A stretch of DNA of 64,000 bases. Origin: Monarcha castaneiventris obscurior (taxonomy: Eukaryota; Chordata; Aves; Passeriformes; Monarchidae). The stretch's first letter is position 1. Every line of letters begins with the position of its first letter. Positions 45,706 through 57,700 of this stretch are shown here, piece after piece. The stretch lies in NCBI GenBank assembly GCA_026261815.1, contig JAMPIT010000550.1:1116001-1180000 (forward strand), read 5' to 3'. Below the pieces are notes generated by a model. It saw only the letters and a program-made list of their open reading frames with translations. It made no database searches and was not told the origin of the DNA. Both the position numbers and the translations under genes were made by a program.

Positions 45706-47572
45706 ATGCTCCAGCCCACGAGGGAATTTTCTCCTACTCATTTCCTTTCTTTTCTTGAACTCGAGTAAATTTTAATCATCTGTGAAATCCTGTGGTGAGA
45801 TATTTCAAAGCTTAACCCCATGCTGGGCTTAGGGAAGTTTCCTGGTTCAGAATTTGATGTTCCATGGATCATTTCTGCTGTGGGTTGGGGTGTACATACG
45901 TAGCAGAGGATGTGCTCCCATATCCCAGCCCACATCCCTGGGCTCAGCAGGGCTGAGGCTCTTAAACCCCACACATTTTGGTGCCTGAGCCCTGCGCACT
46001 CCAGGAGACTTTGCACACTGGGTGAGGACCAGCAAGCACCCAGAGGGTGCAGTGAGATGCCCGTTCCCTTCCCCACCACGTGTTTGGCTGGATCCCTGCG
46101 TGCTGCCGTGGGTGTGCTGGTCAGAACCAGGCTGACTCTGCTCTGGCCGTGTCCTTGCTGCCAAGTGTCCGGGCAGAGAGGCACATACAGGGAATAATCA
46201 TTTGTAAAAAAATGATGTGCGTGGTAGTAGCTGGGTAAATGGTGTTCATTTAGTGCTGTCTGAGGGAACATGCCCGGCTGCTCTCTGGGAGGGAGCTGTG
46301 CACGCTCTGTCAGGGAGAGCACTGGTTCCAAGAACTAAACGCCAATTTGGCTTCCTTCACCCGTTCCCATTTTAGTCCAATTAACTGTCTCTGTGCCGAG
46401 TGTGGCTGGGGCAGTGAGCCTGGACACTGTCTGGGGCCTGGCTCTGCTGGGAAGGGGCTGACCTGGGCAGGGGTGGTCAGAGAGTGGGGCTCCCGCTGCG
46501 TTGCCCCTGCAGGATGGACCTTCCTTCCCCTGCTAATTTAAATACGATAATCTTCGTTTAGCTACTGCATGCAAATCCCTAAATATCGTAATTTTGATTG
46601 CCTCTCTGGCAGTTTAAAGGATTATATCTCGGTTATTTTTAGCGCAGATCATTTCCTTGATCTGATTTCCAGGCTCTGCCCAGAAGGAGAGCGAGGCAGG
46701 TGGGATGCAGAGGGAAGCCGTGGGGGCTGAGCATCCCAGGCGAGGCTGCAGCCCCAGTGGGGGGTGAAGGAGAGGCCCCCGGGGTGTAGGCGCAGAATTT
46801 CCATCTCGTGGAGAGTGACGAGTTGCATCATTGCAGCACAGCTGGGCCTGCGGAGGTGGACTTGGTGCTGCGAAGTGGTCCCTCATCTCTTCATGGCTCT
46901 GGCAAAAATCTCTGTGATTTTCATCGCCTCCCTCTCAGAGCGTGTTTAGGACAGACAGGAGGCGCAGGGCACCCTTTGGCAGCTCTAGCTGCCTCTCGAG
47001 CACCTGTCCTCTCTCCTCCACCTCTGTCCAGCTGGTGCAAGGTCCCCAGGCAGCCTCTTCCCTCCCGGCCTGAGGAGGAGCGTTATCTCCTGTGCTTCAA
47101 AGGCAGCATCAGCTGCACAGCAAGCCCCCTTGCTCCTTTCACTGAGGGATTTAGCTAATGCTCTCTCCAATCCATTTTGCTTCCCTGCGGCTTAGTGTGG
47201 ATTTCCAACCCCATCTCGTCAGCCCACTTAGGGCGTGCAGCCCTCTGCCAGCCCGGAGGCAGCTCAGCCCCTCCTGTGCTGAGGGCTCCTCAGGGCCCAG
47301 GCAGGGCTGAGGCTGCTGAGCCCCAGACGAGCACATTGTTGAGCAAGTCCAGAGCCAAGAGAAGGAGTTAAAAAAAGAGAAAAGCCTGTTATGGCATGTT
47401 TAGGCTCCAGAAGCCCTGCTTATCCCTCCCGTGTGTCTGCACATCCTGGGGGGCTCTGGACGGGGAGCCCACGGAGGAGCAGCAGCGTGGCAGCACCAGC
47501 TGCGCCATCGGCCCAAGTGATGGCTCTCAGGCTGGTGAGCCTTCCCTGGTGATGGAGCAGGAGGTCTGGATT

Positions 47573-47627
47573 CATCAGTCATGTCACATTACATTATGTG
47601 ATGCAACGCAACATGGCATGACTGATG
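47573..47627. repeat. Nested inverted repeat
   Basis: CATCAGTCATG (47573-47583) is exactly complementary to CATGACTGATG (47617-47627). Directly inside the left arm, TCACAT (47584-47589) pairs with ATGTGA (47596-47601) around a 6-base loop. GATGCAAC also recurs as a direct repeat (47601 and 47624 areas). Confidence 0.8.
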
Positions 47628-48430
47628 CAACCCAACGTTAAATGTCATAGAGCAATGGATCAGCTCAAGGCTACGGTAATTTTATGTGCCCATTTAATCT
47701 GGTATTTAAAAACAAACACTCATAGCAATCTGCATCACACGCTACATTTTGCAAAATTGAGCAGCAAATCTGTACCAAGCAAATTATATAATTCTGTCAT
47801 CTCTCAGCCCTATGTACATGTGTGTAAATGCTGCAGTCAGGTTGAAATCGGTGTTTGACTTCCCTCTCGCACCACGAGCATCACCAGAGATGTTGCACAG
47901 TGCCCAAGGATGGGGTGTCCACTCCTCAGCCAGAGCTGTAGGCAGGTACTGAGGCATGTCCCACTCTGGCATTCACCGTGTCCGGCTGGGCCACTGCTCC
48001 CATCACCTGCAGATGGAGCAGCCCCTGCCACCACCCAGCCCAGGTAAGTCAGCCAGGCTGGTTTAGGTCCATCATTTACACTCTCAAGCTGAAGATGATG
48101 AAGGATTTTGCCTGGAGGTCATTTTGGGCATGCTTGCCTGAGCTGAGGTGAGTGCAGGAGTGGGGGATGAGGCTGTGCCCCCGTGGCACAGCTGCACCCA
48201 CAGCTGTGTGCAGCTGCACAGAATTTCGGTGCTTCCCTCTCCCTCGTGGCCTGCAGATGCATCTGCCACGTGTCCTCTCCTGTCCGTGGCACAGGCTCTC
48301 CTGCAGACTCAGTCCTGCTGTCTTTCAAAGCATCTCAGTGTTTTGAAAGGGAAAAGCCTCCCCTGTTGTTTTTCCTCCCTGTTCTGTGTCTGTGTGGCCT
48401 TGGTTTGTCTCTGCTCGGAGAAAAAAAAAT

Positions 48431-48545
48431 CCCTTAAGTGCTTGCTTACTCCAGCCCAAATGAGGGAAACACTTTGACATGAGCTGAATTTTAAGCAGGT
48501 GCTTAAGGGCTGTCCTGGGATGCTTTCCCAGATCAGACCAGGGCA
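48431..48545. repeat. Ancient palindromic interspersed repeat, copy B
   Basis: CCCTTAAGTGCTTGC (48431-48445) pairs with GCAGGTGCTTAAGGG (48495-48509) at 12 of 15 positions. TTTTAAGCAGGTGCTTAAGG followed by TTCCCAGATCAG resembles copy A and copy C in its AAGCAC/GTGCTTAAG blocks. Borders are approximate. Confidence 0.45.
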
Positions 48546-49806
48546 GACCTCTCCAGAGCAGAGACCATTCCTCCTTTTAACGGCCAGAGCAACAATAATG
48601 GTAATTGATGCTTCCCCAGCCTGTCGTAGCACTGTCAGATTTTATGACCAAAAGAAGTACTTCAGTCCTTTTGCCTTGTCGGGCTCCTTCCCTGTGTCCC
48701 CGTGCTGGGATGGAAGGGCAGTGACTCTGGATGCAGGTTCCCACTGCCTGCCCTGCCTGGCCTGCTGGGCACTGACCCACGGCAGGGAATGCTGCTTTCC
48801 CTAAAGGCAAAGGAATTAAAAACAGGCAAACCAAGCCAAAGGAGCAGACCCACATGGTCTGCCCGGTGTCCCTGCACGTGTGGGTGTTTTCTGGTGGCAT
48901 GTGCTGAAGACCTGCCACTGGTATCAATCCATGTGGACCTCTGCTCATTCCATCCCCAGTCTCTTACCATTTCAGTTCTTGGAGTGTTTTGCAGGGCTCG
49001 TGTCTGAATTTGCAAAACACACTCACGTCAGAGCATCCCCTTTTCCTACCAAAGATGGCCTGCTGAGGTCTGGAGGCCAGCAGACTTGGGACACCACGGG
49101 CTTTCCCATCAAAACCTCTCCCTTCCAAGGCTGGATGTTCCCTAGACAGCGTGGCTGGGGCAGGAGGGCTCAGCTCAGCCCAGCTCAGAGCCAGGCTGGG
49201 CTCAGATGGTGCCAGGCACGCTGGCTGCTGAGCTGGGATCTGTGTTTGTGCACAGACCTTTCCACGGGGGGCTGTGTTTTGCAGCACTTGCCAGGCTTTT
49301 TTCCCTTTAATTTGTGAAGCTGCCTGGCAGCGTGCAGCCAGGTAGGGATCCGGAGCTGGGCTGGAGCTGCAGCCCCAGAGAGGCTCTGCAGCAGCCGCCA
49401 GCACAGCCAGACAGCGCGGCTGTCTGCAGGGTGTGTGCTCAGCAAACACATCTCCAGGGCTCTGGAGGTGGGGGAAACAGGTAGATGCTCGCAGCCTCGG
49501 AAGTCTGTTTTTACATCTCAAATCAGAAACATGCAATGAAAAATTCATATTTCGGTTCAGATCTTATTTTTGGCTCAAGATCAGAAAAAAAAAGTTAAGT
49601 GGGGAATCTAATGTGCATTTATATTTGCGTAACTCGCTAGCAGTGGAACTGCTTTGTGTCTCACACAGCTCATGCCAAAGTGAAGGATTTGCTCTTTCAT
49701 TTTCAGCCTGGGGTGAAATTTTACAGTTGAGATTATAGGATCCTGAAAATAATTGTTGCCCCAACCTTAACTCTTACATTATAAATGAGGATGCATCATA
49801 CTCAGC
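48546..49806. other. Intergenic stretch without a gene
   Basis: No feature was recognised. The 194-codon minus-strand frame at 48964-49548 has no family resemblance. About 49500-49740 is AT-rich. Confidence 0.5.
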
Positions 49807-49905
49807 ATGACTGGGAATTACAGAAATTAAGGATGAAAAAGACCTCATCTTCCAGCCAGTGTAGGATTATTTTGTATGGTGTATTTGATTTTTTAAAGCA
49901 TTCTC
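49807..49905 (-). mobile_element. Very old CR1-like LINE fragment
   Basis: GAATTACAGAAATTAAGGATG, AAAAAGACCTCATCTTCCAG and then GTGTAGGATTATTTTGTAT loosely follow the reverse complement of an old CR1 3' end. The match is weak. Confidence 0.4.
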
Positions 49906-52900
49906 TCCTGTCGTGATGGCCATTTTCCTTCCAGAGCAGTGCTGTTAATGAACACCTCCATTTCAGAAGAGACACAACGGTGGTGTCCTCATGCTGTTCT
50001 TCTCCAAAAAAAGGCAAGAGCAGTTTCTTTACGCTGCTCTGATATTCTGCTGGCCCAGGGAGCTCAAACATACTCAGGGCTGAGGTTTGCTGGGTGCCAA
50101 GGCTGCCAGCATGGGGCTGGCACCGTGTGCCACTGTCAGTGTGTGAGCCCGGGGACAAGGAGACTCCAGCTCCATCCCTACCAGTGACCTCTCAAACTTC
50201 CTCCTCACCCTGCCTCCGACTGCCCTGCCACCTTCCCACCACCGTCCCCACCCCCTGGGCTCAGGGCAGCAGCACTGGCACTGTCCCCACTGTGCATCCT
50301 GCAGGACAGCACCAGGGAGGAGGACAGCCAGAGAGCCACAACTCTTACAGCACTGGTTTTCTTCCTCAGCTTATCAGGACAGATTTCTGCCGTGGAATGA
50401 ATAACCAAAAGCTGTAAAAAGGAAGTTTTCCTTCTGTGCTTTCTTTTTCTCCCTCTCTGCCCATCCAGGCTGGCTCCTTTCCACCCTCCTTCCACTTCTC
50501 TTTGTTGTTGCTAAAAAGATTAAACTTGTTTGACCAGGTTCTGAGTCAGCACAGTTGTAAGGGGAAGATGAATGAGGCTCTTTAACCCTGCTTATCCCTC
50601 CAAATGCCCTCCTCCTGGAAAGAAACACACACACATGTGTGCTCCGGGAAACATCAGTTTTAATGTTCCTTTTATTTTTAAGTCATTCTTTCCCCCAGTC
50701 TTATTTCTACTTCTGTCAGATAATGGGGCTGCTCTCACTCCCGCTGCTCTCTGTGCTGAACCCTTCTCTGCTTTTCCACGCTGAAAGGGCTCTCCCTTTC
50801 TTCTGGATCTTCTGCAGTGAGCCAGAGCAGGACGCGTGATCCTGAAAGGCCAAAGTGCCTTTGTTCTTTTGTCCCCAAAACCTTTCCCCTCTCCCCTTGA
50901 GTCTCACATCTTGATCTTTTTTTTCCCTTAGTCCTCAGAGGAGTCTGCTTTCAAAACCCTTTCATCCTGGCAGTAAAAACAGGAAGTGTGAAGAGAAAGA
51001 TGGAAGATGGGACAGAGAGATGGGGCTTAAACCCAGGGAGGGCAGGTTTGGGAAGGGCTGGGATGCTGCTGAGCAGTGAGGGGAGCACATTGGGGTACAC
51101 ATTGACCTTGGCTCCTGCATCTCCTCATTGTGGTCAGCCTGGACATGTCCCATCCGTGTGCACTCACATGGTGAGGCCCTGGCCCCTGCAGCATCCCAAA
51201 TTGCCAGTGCCTGGCCCCAGCCACAGAGCATCTCCCTGCCCCCTGGGGTGGAGCCGAGGTGGAATGAAACTTCAGGGCGGGATTTCAGTCCCGCTGTGTT
51301 TATTGCTCCCTGCCTTCCTGTTTGTTTGACAGCCTGCCACCGAAGTCCACAGAGCTCCAGGAAATTTCTTAAGCTTAAGGCTTGGGACAGGCAAATATTT
51401 TTCTTTCCTGTTTGGGGGATAAACAGAAGTAAATGGTGCGTCCATAATCCTGGAGTCTGCTTTACAAATGCCTTGTGGTGGTACTGTGTGTCATTCATGT
51501 AGGTGACTTTTACAATGAAAAATCCCATTTAAGCCTGACCTTTCACGTTCTGGAACATAATAGACTGTGCAACCAAATCGCATCCTGCTGGCGGGGACAC
51601 CAGTGAACTGGAATATTAGTTTTGTAAGGGAAGGGGACATTGGAATCCTGGAAACCCATTTGTCAGAAGTTGTGTTTCAGGGAGCAGTCAGGGGGAGCTC
51701 TGTGGGCAGTGCAGGGTGCAGAGGCTGCCCCCAGCCTGCCAACATCATGGTCTGGAGGAGGTGAAAATCTCCCTCATGAAAGGCGATCTGAATTTGGAAA
51801 CCCTCTCCCAAGAGCCCCCTCTGCCGGGTGTCTGCTTGTCCCCCAGGGACCAGGAGAATGAAAATGCAGAGAAGGTAAATGAGGTAGAAACAAGAGCTGC
51901 TCTTCTGCAAGCACAGGGTGATGTGGATTCTGCCTGGATGAGATGGGATGGGATGAGGTCTAGCTCTCACTCCCAGCCCCACTGCCTGTCCTGCCTCTGC
52001 CTGGGTGCAGGGCAGGAGGGGCAGCTCATGCAGGTGGGCCTATTTTGGCCTATTTCCAGCCAAACAATTAATGATTGCTGCCGTGCTCCTCGCTGGGCTC
52101 TTTGTGCAGCAGCTCCCCACGTTGGCTGACGAGGCTGCGAGTTCCCCCCTTGCCCCTGGCTCACGGGGCAGCAGCGGCTGCTGCTCGGAGCATTTATGCT
52201 AATACACTATCAGGCAGCCACATCCCATGGCTTATTATTTTCATCAAGTCTTGGTTTTATGGTTGAAAGGAATTACTTTCAAAAGACCATTACCACCTCC
52301 CTGTTTCTCAGGGCCTTATGCCTACCTGCTGTTAAGCTTTTATAAAGGCATATTTTTTTTTTTTGTGTAAAGCTCATAAAAGCTACTACTCAAGTCCCAT
52401 GCTTGAGTCCACTTCCCTCACTCGCTGCTTGGGACTCCGACTCGGTTGATCCTGGCTGGTGCTGCTGGGAAGCTGGGCAGTGCAGGAGAGAGCAGCTGCT
52501 CCCCTGGGGCTGCAGGGCTGAGTGGTGGTGCCAGCACAGTGAGACCAGGAACGCTTCTGATGAGGATGCCCCAGGCCCTTCTCAGGGAGGACAAGGGGAC
52601 ACTGGGGTGCTCGGCCATCTTCAGGCAGGGAGAGGGCAGGATGCTGCTGGCCCTGAGCCTCTGTGGTCCTGTTCATCCCAAGCACAAATTTCAGCACCTT
52701 CTTTACCTCTAGGTCCTGTCTTCCTTTCGGAACCAGGCTCCTCAGGGCTGTGGTGGGCAGAGGTTCCTGCCCTCGGGCTGTGCCACAGGTCCTGGGGCTG
52801 GGGCAGGCACCACTCTCGGAGCCTGCTGGCAGGGCAGCATCTCCTTTAGCATTCCTGCCACATCCATGGCTGCTTTACTTTTTATTTTTTCACTGGTGAG

Positions 52901-52984
52901 TTGAAAAGGGGCAGGCAGCTAGTCACACTGCCTGATAGTCACTTGCCAGTAACATAAAAACTCTTATGCGCCAATATATCAATC
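49906..52984. other. Intergenic stretch without a gene
   Basis: No gene or clear repeat was recognised. A T14 run lies at about 52350-52364. AT-rich blocks occur at about 51530-51640 and 52190-52390. Confidence 0.5.
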
Positions 52985-53075
52985 AGTGTTACGTGTCAGC
53001 CTTGACTACTGCATTCAGCTTCCATCACCCAAACAAAATCATGCTGTAGCAGCTGAGGAGGAGGCTAATACCGAT
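52985..53075 (+). mobile_element. Possible CR1 ORF2 fragment
   Basis: The + strand frame reads RVSLDYCIQLPSPKQN, which resembles the CR1 reverse-transcriptase segment V-R-P-x-L-E-Y-C-x-Q-F-W-x-P. The similarity covers only about 16 residues. Confidence 0.45.
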
Positions 53076-54661
53076 GGCTGGAGGCATGGCTGGGCATACA
53101 AAACATGGGTGGGGAGCTGGGTGGCCGAGCTGACTGCTGAAGCCAGGGACAAAAGCTGGGGAGATGCAGGATGCAGGCAGGGTTTTTTGGTGCTCCCTGC
53201 CCCGTGGGGACAGATGCGATGGTCAGTGAAGGGTGAGGGTGCCCTGCATGCTCACTGCCCCCTGAAAGGTTCACATCCCTTGGCAGCCAAGAGATGCCCC
53301 TGGCTCTAGGCAGGGGGGCAGTACCTGCAGCCCCTCAGCCTCCTCCTGCTGACCTCCCCCCTGCTCGTCCTCTTTCCATCCAGTTAGAATATTTGCAGCT
53401 AGTTAAAGGAGGTGATGGTTTCCAGAGGAGATGTCACCATCTCCTTTTCCATGGAGGCTTCCGTGAGGCATTTTCTCCCTGTTAGAACCATCTGCCAGCC
53501 CAGGTGCCGGTGGTGGCTCCTGGGCAGGGAGAGTGGCCATGTCCTGGTCCTGAGAGTGGAAACGCTGCCCTTTGTCAGGCTAAGGGACTGGGGGGCCCCT
53601 GCAGCCTGTGCTGGGTCTGGCAGGAATGACTGACAGTGAACACTAAGGTCCGAGTTATGGTTTGGATTGAAAGAGCACAAAAATGCAAATGTGACGGGGA
53701 GCAGTCCCCAGGCCCTTGGCAACCTGCTGATGTTTGCTCGGTGTTTGCATCCCTCTGGCTTTGGGGAGGAGAGGTGCAGCGGGGGCTTCCTGAGGACCCC
53801 CTTGCAGACCATCCCTGGCCCCAGGCTGCTGCAGGACACAGCAGTCCTGTGGAGGGACTGGTGATGCTCCTTGGCTCCCGCAGCACTGGGGCTCCTGGTC
53901 CTGCAAAGCCTCCGTGGGTTTGGTGGATGCAGCCCTTGGCACAGGGCTGGGATCACCCTCACGGCTCTGCTCCCAGCTAGAGCAGTGCTGGCCGTGGCTC
54001 TCCCTGGGGTGATAACCCTGAGATGGAGAGGCTGCAGTGTGGGTGCTCTCACAGCAGCAGAAACCTCCAGGCCTTGTGGTTCTTCACATTCAATATGCGA
54101 GTGGCCACTGTATCTCCTGATTATTTAATTTGACTGGAATAAGAGGTATTTGTATTCATTTCCAGAGATGATGTACAGGCCTGATCTAAAACTGATTTAG
54201 ACAGTATTGTACATCATGAAAAATGAGAATGGGGAAATCTAATGTATGGCTTTTTTTTTTAAAAAAAAGGGCACTTCACAAACCTGCATGGAATTACAAG
54301 AGATAGGCAAATGTTGTCACAAAAGTCTCTCTTAAATGACAAAAGGACATGAAGAATAGCACTGCTCAGCAGCACAATACAAGCTCCAATAATAGCATCA
54401 CACGCTCCCTCTCCAGTAGTTTGTAGTACGAGGCCTTTGACAGATGTCTGGTGTCAAATCTTGCCCTGGTCACTGGAGTTGTTACCGGTGTCTCCCGTGC
54501 CCTCTGCCAGCAGCCCCCAACCTCTCAGGCAGGGAGCCAGCTTTTCCAGGTGCCCGCACATCCCCTGGGCACGTTCACCCCTCCGTGTCCAGGCTCCAGG
54601 TCTGGACTCATCACCAGGACTCATCTTGTGTCTGCATTTTGGCTGGGTCAGGTACAATGCC
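53076..54661. other. Intergenic stretch without a gene
   Basis: GC-rich in its first kilobase and AT-rich from about 54110 to 54420, where T10 is followed directly by A8 (54251-54268). A 217-codon minus-strand frame at 53399-54052 has no domain. Confidence 0.5.
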
Positions 54662-54732
54662 ACAGAACCACAGAATGATTTGGGCTGGAAAGGACCTTTA
54701 ATATCACCTAGTCCCAACTCTCCCACCATCCC
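54662..54732 (-). mobile_element. CR1 LINE, short 3'-end fragment
   Basis: The + strand reads CACAGAACCACAGAATGATT, then TTGGGCTGGAAAGGACCTTT and CACCTAGTCCCAACTC. This is the reverse complement of the CR1 3' end, about 70 bases long. Confidence 0.9.
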
Positions 54733-57700
54733 CGTTGTCTGTGTGGGGAGTGGATTGTGAGCCTGGAAGTTTCTGCAGCCTGGAGCTCTCCTGGGGATGT
54801 GTTTGTCCCGGACAGCCCAGGTTTGGAAGGCTGAGTGGGAGAAGCGAGCCAGCAGCAGGCAGAGGTGGGGACTGCTGCTCTGTGTGTTTCCAGCAGCACG
54901 GCTCTCCTTGCACACACGGATTCTGGAGAGAGAGGTGCTGCTCAGTGCTGGGGGGGCTGCGAGCCGGGAGAGGCTTAATGACAGCACTCCAGGTCGGAAT
55001 TAAAGCTCTGGCTGTGGCTTAGGGGTGCTGTGACCTCTGCAAGGTCTGATTCTGAGCAGTCATTAAAGCTGGTCTGATGAAGGGGGAGAGGCTGGAGCAG
55101 GTGCCCCGGCTGGGTCTGAGCACACCCACACACACAGACACACACACGCCGTGCTGTGTGATTTCTGTAGCATCCGCTCTTATCTTCCTTCCAAAATCAT
55201 CGCAGAGCAGTTCTGGGAGCTGCTAGGAAACAGCCGTGTGATTGGAGGTGGCTGTGTGCCTGTCAGAGGTACAGCAAATGGATCCCTTATGGAATCTCCT
55301 AGGATCAGTTCAAACCTCTCCATGGAAGCACATGTGCTTGGATGAGGGCCACATTTTGACCTTGACTGGATGGGAGGTTTTAATTATCAGAGCTGGCTGA
55401 ATAACACACAACATTTTGCCACGGGCAATTTCTAGGAATTCATTTCAGCATTGCTTACACCTTTTGGGCTCTGCGTGTACGAACATACAAATAAACCCAC
55501 TCCAAAGCAGGTGTTTTCACCTAAGTCACATGCTGAGGGCACTGTGATATTATTTACACCTCTTTGTGCCACTTCTGTACTCTCAGTATAAACGTAACTT
55601 ACACATTACTGTGTTGCTGAAAAGAAAGTGTGAGATCCCAGTTCCAAGGAGTCACAAACCTCCAGTCAGTGCCACAGGGTGGTTTGGGGGTCAAGCCTGG
55701 ATTCACAGCTCTCCGACGCCTGCTCCTGCATGGTGGAGCCACTGCAGGCAGCGTGACTGTGCTGGGGCACGGCCTTTCCCACCCCACCTCATCCCAGGAC
55801 ATCGCCCAAAGGCGTCCTGCCTCCTTCCCAAAGCATCCCAAAGTGTTTCCTGGGCTGCCCCTCCAGAAAACCAGGGAAGCACTGGGAGGCTTGGAAATTT
55901 GAGCTTTAAGAGGCGCTTGTTGCTGCTTAAATAGATAGTAATCAAATGAAAACAGTCTTTTGCCGACTCATGGGAGTGTTCCATCTTTGCGGTGGCATGA
56001 AGTGATTTAGCCATTAAGGTTAATGCTCGTCTTCCTGCTGTCTGTTGGAACTCTGGGCCAGGCAATGCAAATAGCTTAGCCAGTACTTTTAAAGGTCATT
56101 GTGCATGAAAAAATAAAGATCATACACCGCTCATGGAAATGTCCTTAGTAATCACTGCTTCTCGGGGGAGGAGGGACGAGGCGCTCCTGGAGCGTTTATC
56201 TCTCCCCACTGAGTGGTCGGTGACAGCCCTTGAATTTTTGGCAGCTTTAGCTGCAGGTTGGCATCACCTCCCGTGCTCGTGTCCCCCCACGGGGTTTGTG
56301 CCCTGGTGACGGTGGTTCTGGCAGGCACTGAACTCGGAGGATGCCCACTCCAGGCACGGCATCACCAAGGCACACAGGGCAGGTCTCACCTCTGGGCTCA
56401 TCTTCGGGTTTCCTGCAGGAATCCTTCGGGTTCAGATCTTCCTGTCTTTGCCTTCCCCACAGGATGTCTTGCTCCTAATTTATCTAGGAGGTAATTTTAA
56501 TCCTTCTCTCCTCAGACAACTGGCTACCTCCATGCATAATTAATTTATTAACACACTAACCTACTTTAAGGTGATAATCTCTTTAGGGTCACAGCAGATC
56601 TCAGCCTGGCCTTGTGACAGGAGTTGTCAGAGAACCTAAATTCCTTGGCATCAGGAGGCATCCATCTGGACAGTGCCCGTGGCATTCCCTGCAGAGAGCC
56701 CGGGGCTGACGCCCAGCCCCACAGCCAAACCTCTCCGTGCAGAGGAGCTGCTCCTGCGTGGGGCCGGGAGCAGTCGGTCCTTTGGCAGTGTCCTTTAGTA
56801 GTGCCTTCCTCTTTGTCTTTCCTGAGTGGAGCTGCTGGACTGTGACTTCCCGGAGGAGGAGAGGAGGGAGCCGCTGCTTTGCAGCCGCTCTGATGTGGGT
56901 GTTTAGCAGCAGCTCTAATAGCCTCCCCTCTCAGAGAAGTGAGCTACACCCTCTGCTCATTACTGCAGCCCTTCAGAGGAGAAGGAGAGGAAGAGAAAAG
57001 ATCCTATTCAGTCTCGCTGTTTCCAAACAATGCAAAGAGGACGAGGACTCCTGTGTTTGTAGTGAGCTTATTTAAGAAATAAGCAATAAATGAAGAAATC
57101 CTGGTGACCTGCAGTGTGCCCCAAGCCCTAACGTTTCTCGAGTTCGACTGTTCATGGACAGAGCTGCAAAGTGAAATGAAAGTGGCTTTTAAAGTCTCTA
57201 TTCTTCTCTTCTGCTGTGAAATTCCTGCCTCTCTTTGTCGCGTATGATCTTTGTTGGTGTTTTCTTTGTGCCTGGAGTAATTTCTGCGCGGAGAGTCTGT
57301 TGTGCTCGCCGGCGCTGTCATTGTTCGGGCTGACACGGACCCTTCCCGGGGAGCGGCTGCTCCCGAGGCACCGCCGCTGCCGGGGGCATCACACAGGCCC
57401 CAAAACCCGGGGAAAGCACCCACCGGCCCCCCTGAGCCTTTACACAGCCCGAGGGAGCCGCAAACCTCGCAGCCATGCCCCTGCCCCGGGAGATTTGGAG
57501 AGGGTCGCGCTCCAGGTGGAGGTGGGAGAGTGATCAGGGCATCGCCCAGCCCAGCCCGTGGCTCTCCTGGTGCCAGGGCTGGGGAGATACGGTCCTGCAA
57601 AATTCGCTGGAAGAAGCAATCGTGCCTTCTGAGAGAGTCAGGGGAGCACTCCACAGGATTTCGAGACTGTGTTCCACGCCCTATAGAATGGATATTAATG

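Larger units (their letters stand above)
45196..48430. other. Intergenic stretch without a gene
   Basis: Apart from the G-rich run and the nested palindrome listed separately, nothing was recognised. An octamer ATGCAAAT lies at 46569-46576. A 197-codon minus-strand frame at 45738-46331 has no recognisable domain. Confidence 0.5.
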
